A stretch of DNA of 10,929 nt from Verrucomicrobiota bacterium (GTDB lineage Bacteria > Verrucomicrobiota > Verrucomicrobiia > Opitutales > UBA953), in assembly GCA_005798925.1 (NCBI GenBank), contig SYID01000231.1, positions 1 through 10,929 of the forward strand. Direction: 5' to 3'. The notes beneath the pieces were generated by a model. It saw only the letters and a list, made by a program, of their open reading frames with translations. It searched no databases and was not told the origin of the DNA. Of the stretch, positions 7,321 to 10,929 are shown piece after piece. The first letter of the stretch is position 1, and the number at the start of each line of letters is the position of its first letter. Position numbers and translations under genes: made by a program.

Positions 7321-7341
7321 CCGGACGTCACGGCTTGGCGG

Positions 7342-7369
7342 AAAGGCGGCCCTGGCGGGCCGCCTTTTT
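7342..7369 (+). terminator. Rho-independent terminator after the metalloprotease gene
   Basis: AAAGGCGGCC (7342-7351) pairs perfectly with GGCCGCCTTT (7358-7367) around the hexamer CTGGCG, whose outer C-G can also pair to leave a 4-nt loop; T residues follow to 7369. It begins 22 nt after the stop at 7320. On the minus strand the hairpin is followed only by TTTCC, so it would be a weaker terminator for the convergent DUF1501 gene, which ends 23 bp away. Confidence 0.85.
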
Positions 7370-7391
7370 GGCGCCCGCGATGTTTCTCCTT

Positions 7392-8852
7392 TCAGGCCAG
7401 CACGCCTTTGACGACGTGGGCTTCTTCGACGCCGGTGAGTTTCACGTTGAGACCGCGGAACTTGTAGGTGAAACGCGCGTGGTCGATGCCCAGGCAGTGG
7501 AGGATGGTCGCGTGCAGGTCCCGGAGGTGCACGCCGTCCTTGGCGATGTTGTAGGCGAAGTCGTCGGTCGCCCCGTATTCTAAGCCCGGCTTGATGCCGC
7601 CGCCGGCGAGGAACACCGAGAAGCACCGGCCATGGTGGTCGCGTCCGCTGGCCGGATTGCCGAAGCCGCCCTGCGTGAAGGCCGTGCGGCCGAATTCGGT
7701 GGCGAAGATGACCAAGGTGTCCTCGAGCAGGCCCCGCGCCTTGAGGTCCTTGATGAGGGCGGCGGTGGGTTGGTCGATGTCCCGGCACTGGTTAGGCAGC
7801 TGACGGGACAGGGCGACGTGCTGATCCCAGCCACGATGGAACAACTGGACGAAGCGGACGTCGCGTTCGAGCAGTCGCCGGGCGAGCAGGCAGTTGGCGG
7901 CGTAGGAGCCGGGACGGCTCACCTCAGGCCCGTAAGCGGCCAAGGTGGCTTTGGATTCCTGGGAGATGTCGGCCAGCTCCGGGACCGAGGTCTGCATGCG
8001 GAAGGCCATCTCATAGGCCTTGATGCGGGTGATCGTCTCCGGGTCGCCCAGCTCGCGGGCTCTTTCCTCATTGAGCGTCGCCAGGTCGTCCAGCAGTTCG
8101 CGACGCTGGGCGCCGTCGACGGTCGGAGGATTCTGGAGATAGAGCACCGGATTGGCGCCCGGCCGCAGGCCGACCCCTTGGTGGTTGGAGGGCAGGAAAC
8201 CGCTGCCCCAGAGCCGGGAGAAGACCGGCTGGCCGGGATTCTTGCCGGTCCCTTGCGAGACCATCGCGATGAACGCCGGAAGGTTGGCGTTCTCGGTGCC
8301 GAGACCATAGCTGGCCCAGGCGCCCATGCTGGCGTAACCAGGCTGCTGGTTGCCGGTGTTCAGGAACGTGATCGCGGGGTCATGGTTGATGGCCTCGGTG
8401 TTCAGGGTCTTGATGATGCAGATATCATCCGCGATGCCCTGGATGTGTGGGATGAGGTTGCTGATCCAGGTCCCATGTTTCCCGCAGGCCTTGCCGTCCA
8501 TGAGCGGGGGGCGGACCGGGTAGCCTTTCTGTGCCGAAGTCATGCCGGTGAGCCGCTGCGTCCCTTTGATCGAAGGAGGCAGGTCCTTGCCCGCGAACTC
8601 GTGCAGGGCAGGTTTGTCGTCGAAGAGATCGACGTGGGACATGCCGCCCGACTGGAAGAGGCAGAGGACCCGCTTCGCCTTGGGAGCGAAATGCGGGATG
8701 CCCGCCAGTCCGCCTTCGCGGGTCTTCGCGCCGGCGGCTAGAAGCTCGGGGAAGAGCATCGAGCCGAGGGCCAGCCCGCCGACTCCGCGGGCGGATTGCC
8801 CGATGAAGGTGCGGCGAGTGAGATGGTTCAGGAACTCGTCTTGAGGATTCAT
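7392..8852 (-). CDS. DUF1501 family protein with twin-arginine signal
   Basis: A 486-residue full-length DUF1501 protein. Arg13-Arg14 in LTRRTFIGQS followed by a hydrophobic stretch (GVGGLALGSMLF) is a Tat export signal, implying folding in the cytoplasm before export. Family landmarks are LFQSGGMSHVDLFDDKP (Ser72, His73, Asp75), the ATEFGRT motif with Glu386, and GRDHHGRC with Asp405, His406 and His407. These resemble metal-ligand motifs of the alkaline-phosphatase/sulfatase superfamily, to which I recall DUF1501 being assigned; whether it is an active hydrolase is unsettled. It starts 4 bp after the DUF1553 gene stop, with GGAA 8 nt upstream of the ATG, so the two form an operon as is usual for these families in Planctomycetota and Verrucomicrobiota. 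It is convergent with the metalloprotease gene. Substrate and reaction are unknown. Confidence 0.92.
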   Translation of the reverse strand: MNPQDEFLNHLTRRTFIGQSARGVGGLALGSMLFPELLAAGAKTREGGLAGIPHFAPKAKRVLCLFQSGGMSHVDLFDDKPALHEFAGKDLPPSIKGTQRLTGMTSAQKGYPVRPPLMDGKACGKHGTWISNLIPHIQGIADDICIIKTLNTEAINHDPAITFLNTGNQQPGYASMGAWASYGLGTENANLPAFIAMVSQGTGKNPGQPVFSRLWGSGFLPSNHQGVGLRPGANPVLYLQNPPTVDGAQRRELLDDLATLNEERARELGDPETITRIKAYEMAFRMQTSVPELADISQESKATLAAYGPEVSRPGSYAANCLLARRLLERDVRFVQLFHRGWDQHVALSRQLPNQCRDIDQPTAALIKDLKARGLLEDTLVIFATEFGRTAFTQGGFGNPASGRDHHGRCFSVFLAGGGIKPGLEYGATDDFAYNIAKDGVHLRDLHATILHCLGIDHARFTYKFRGLNVKLTGVEEAHVVKGVLA

Positions 8853-8856
8853 GGGT

Positions 8857-10929
8857 TCAGTTCCGGGTCACGGTCTCGCTGAGATTGAGGAGGAGGGTGG
8901 CGATCTGCATCCAGGCGGCGTGCTCCGCCGCCGGGATCGTGGCGTCGCGCGCGGATTCGCCCGGGCTGAGGACTTTCGCGGCCCGTCCGGGGTCCGCGGC
9001 GTAGCGGGTCCGCTCGCGGGCGAGGGCCTTGACGACCAGCGCCAGTTCCTTCTCGGATGGCGGGCGGGAGACGGCCTCGAGGAACGCCCAGCGGATGCGG
9101 GCGGAGTCATCGGCAGCGTGGCGGATGATCCGCTCGGCGAAACCTCGGGCGGCCTCGACGAACTGGACGTCGTTCAGGGTCACGAGCGCCTGCAGCGGGG
9201 TCGTGGTGTTGCTGCGGCTGATGACGCAGACCTCCCGGTTGGGCGCGTCGAACGTGATCATGTTGGCCGGCGGGGCCGTGCGTTTCCAATAGGTATACAT
9301 CGACCGCCGATAAAGCTTCTCGCCGTGGTCCTGGACGAAGACTTGGGAGGTCGCCGGGGAGCTGCCGTAGTGGCTGACCTCGCGCCACAGGTCGAAGGGG
9401 GAATAAGGATTCACGCTCGGTCCGCCGAGCTGGGGGACGAGCAGGCCGCCGAGCTGCAGCGCCTGGTCACGGATGAGTTCGGCCTGAAGACGGAAGCGCG
9501 GACCGCGGGAAAGGAGACGGTTCGCCGGGTCCTTTTCCAGGATCTCGGCCGAGGTGCGTGACGTCTGGCGATACGTCGACGAAGTCACGATCTGCCTGAC
9601 GAGTCCCTTGAGGTTCCATCCTGAATCCACGAAATCCACCGCAAGGGTGTCGAGCAGCTCAGGGTGGCTGGGCCATTCGCCCTGGAAGCCGAAGTCCGCC
9701 GCGGTCGTCACCAGCCCGGCGCCGAAGAAGAGCTTCCAGACGCGGTTGACGGCGACGCGGGCGGTGAGCGGGTTCTCCTTCATGACGAGCCACTGCGCGA
9801 GACCAAGACGGTTGGCGGGAGCGCCGGCCGGCGGCGCGGGCAGTTTGGCGGGCGTGCCGGCGTCGACCTTCACGGTGGGCTGGGAATAGTCTCCGCGGTT
9901 CAGGATGAACGTCTCGCGCGGTTTGGCGGAGAGGTTCATCACCATGGTCGAATGGGGTTCGGTGAGGACCCGGAGTCGCTCGTGGGCGTTGGCCAGGTCG
10001 GTGCGCACGTCCGTCATCTCTTCCGAGTGCTTGGCGCAGTAGGCCCACAGGGCCTGCCGCTGCTCGGTGGTTCGTTCCGCGGCGTCGGTCGCCAGGATGC
10101 GCAGGACGGATTCCGGCAGGTCGGTGCCGTCGTCATGTCCGGTGAAGGCGTAGAGTTCGCCCTCGCTGGGAGCTCCGCCCGCCTTGTTCCCGAAATAGAT
10201 CTGCGCGGTGAGGTAGGGCTGTTCTTTCGCGCTGATCGGCGTGGCGAACGTCAAAGTGAGGTGGTGCGTGCCGGTGGCCGCCGGCGGCGACCAGCCTCGG
10301 TTGAGCACGTCGAAGGCGCGTACGTCCTTGGCCGGATAGTCCTCGGTCCAGGCGTCGGCGGTGATGCGGCCGAACTTCAGGAGGCGATGGATGTTCACCT
10401 GGTCGCCGGCGATACGGTCGGCGGTGACGTCGACGGCGGTGAGCACGAAGCGTCCGGCGAATTCATCCATGGGCTTGGGCGCGGCCGGCGACGTCTTGGC
10501 GGACTTCGCGGCCTTGGCCGGCTTCGGGGCGGCGAGCGTGTCAGGGAAGACGAAGCGCAGTCCGGCGATGGGCTCCTCGGCCTGAGGGGTTTCGCCGAGG
10601 ATGTCGTAGGCGGTCTTGGTGATGCCTTTGAACTTGTTCCCCTCGACGGAGAAGCCTCCGCCGCTGTTGGGCGTGGAGATCTTCAGCAGCTTGACCGGAA
10701 TGAGCCTGAGTCCGGCCTTCCGGTCGGCTTCCCGCCGGCGTTGGGCTTGTTCCCATGCCCCGAGGACCCGGGGGTCGGGTTCTTTCAGCCGTCGGTCGAG
10801 CGCCGCGATCCGTTCGCGCAGGGCGGGGAGCTCATCCGTCTTGAGGACGGTCTTGCGGAGCGCCGACGGGAGCGAGTTCACGCCGGCGTTGCCATCGGTG
10901 GGGCGGTCGTCGAGGGTGTTGAAGTAAGC
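8857..10929 (-). CDS. DUF1549/DUF1553 (PSCyt2/PSD1) protein, N-terminus beyond right edge
   Basis: The minus-strand frame is open from the right edge to TGA at 8859-8857. A GTG at 10881-10879 could be read as a start, but the frame continues upstream as AYFNTLDDRPTDGNAG, matching the conserved end of DUF1549, so that GTG is internal and the gene is truncated by the window. About 690 residues are visible. In order they are: the DUF1549 end (10929 to about 10850), a charged helix, a beta-rich jelly-roll-like insert (about 10707-10140; GRFVLTAVDVTA motif), a helical stretch (about 10075-9955), and a PSD1/DUF1553 domain from about 9815 (LAQWLVMKENPLTARVAVNR, DFGFQGEWPSHPELLD, SRSNTTTPLQALVTLND). 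Full-length relatives usually begin with a c-type cytochrome domain (CxxCH) and an export signal; neither is in view. The reaction is unknown; the family name reflects planctomycete cytochrome-linked domains. It is co-transcribed with the DUF1501 gene. Confidence 0.9.
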   Translation of the reverse strand, partial: AYFNTLDDRPTDGNAGVNSLPSALRKTVLKTDELPALRERIAALDRRLKEPDPRVLGAWEQAQRRREADRKAGLRLIPVKLLKISTPNSGGGFSVEGNKFKGITKTAYDILGETPQAEEPIAGLRFVFPDTLAAPKPAKAAKSAKTSPAAPKPMDEFAGRFVLTAVDVTADRIAGDQVNIHRLLKFGRITADAWTEDYPAKDVRAFDVLNRGWSPPAATGTHHLTLTFATPISAKEQPYLTAQIYFGNKAGGAPSEGELYAFTGHDDGTDLPESVLRILATDAAERTTEQRQALWAYCAKHSEEMTDVRTDLANAHERLRVLTEPHSTMVMNLSAKPRETFILNRGDYSQPTVKVDAGTPAKLPAPPAGAPANRLGLAQWLVMKENPLTARVAVNRVWKLFFGAGLVTTAADFGFQGEWPSHPELLDTLAVDFVDSGWNLKGLVRQIVTSSTYRQTSRTSAEILEKDPANRLLSRGPRFRLQAELIRDQALQLGGLLVPQLGGPSVNPYSPFDLWREVSHYGSSPATSQVFVQDHGEKLYRRSMYTYWKRTAPPANMITFDAPNREVCVISRSNTTTPLQALVTLNDVQFVEAARGFAERIIRHAADDSARIRWAFLEAVSRPPSEKELALVVKALARERTRYAADPGRAAKVLSPGESARDATIPAAEHAAWMQIATLLLNLSETVTRN

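Noticed and set aside
5014..7788. A 924-codon open frame on the minus strand opposite the metalloprotease
   Set aside because: It is antisense to a well-supported multidomain gene and overlaps the DUF1501 gene in another frame; its product is Arg/Gly/His-rich with no recognisable domain. High-GC codon use leaves antisense frames open.
7632..8741. A 369-codon plus-strand open frame opposite DUF1501
   Set aside because: Antisense shadow of a full-length DUF1501 protein; no family resemblance.
10879..10881. GTG as the start of the DUF1549/DUF1553 gene
   Set aside because: The frame continues to the window edge with a sequence matching the end of DUF1549, so this codon is an internal Val.

Overview
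The window is GC-rich coding DNA, densely packed with short-spaced genes, and almost every product carries an export signal. The gene content (two S1 sulfatases, an SGNH hydrolase, a DUF5722 protein, a metzincin with PPC and PKD modules, and a DUF1501 / DUF1549-DUF1553 pair) is typical of the PVC superphylum. I favour Verrucomicrobiota, with Planctomycetota as the alternative. This is inference from gene families; there is no rRNA or other phylogenetic marker here. I see no tRNA, rRNA, CRISPR array, insertion sequence or phage gene.

Layout, left to right. (1) Positions 1-1163, minus strand: a secreted DUF5722 protein, probably a clan-A-like glycoside hydrolase, whose C-terminus runs off the left edge. 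(2) A 93-bp divergent intergenic region. (3) 1257-2831, plus strand: a secreted CxPSR-type sulfatase. (4) 2835-4951, minus strand: a two-gene operon with a CxPTR-type sulfatase (GTG start) upstream and an SGNH/GDSL hydrolase downstream, joined by a 4-bp ATGA overlap. Its end abuts the first sulfatase tail-to-tail, with 3 bp between the stops. (5) An 80-bp divergent region. (6) 5032-7320, plus strand: an exported multidomain metzincin-type metalloprotease, followed by a clear rho-independent terminator. (7) 7392-10929, minus strand: a DUF1501 protein preceded (4-bp gap) by a DUF1549/DUF1553 (PSCyt2/PSD1) protein that runs off the right edge.

The left half reads as a small gene set for breaking down a sulfated, possibly acylated polysaccharide or glycoprotein glycan. 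The sulfatases would remove sulfate esters, the SGNH enzyme would remove acyl groups and the DUF5722 enzyme would act on the backbone or side chains. The metalloprotease could act on a protein moiety. The DUF1501/PSD1 pair is abundant in sulfatase-rich PVC genomes but has no settled function. The joint role is inference from proximity. No gap between genes exceeds 100 bp, so there is no unexplained long non-coding stretch. The many other open frames are antisense or out-of-frame shadows of high-GC genes.
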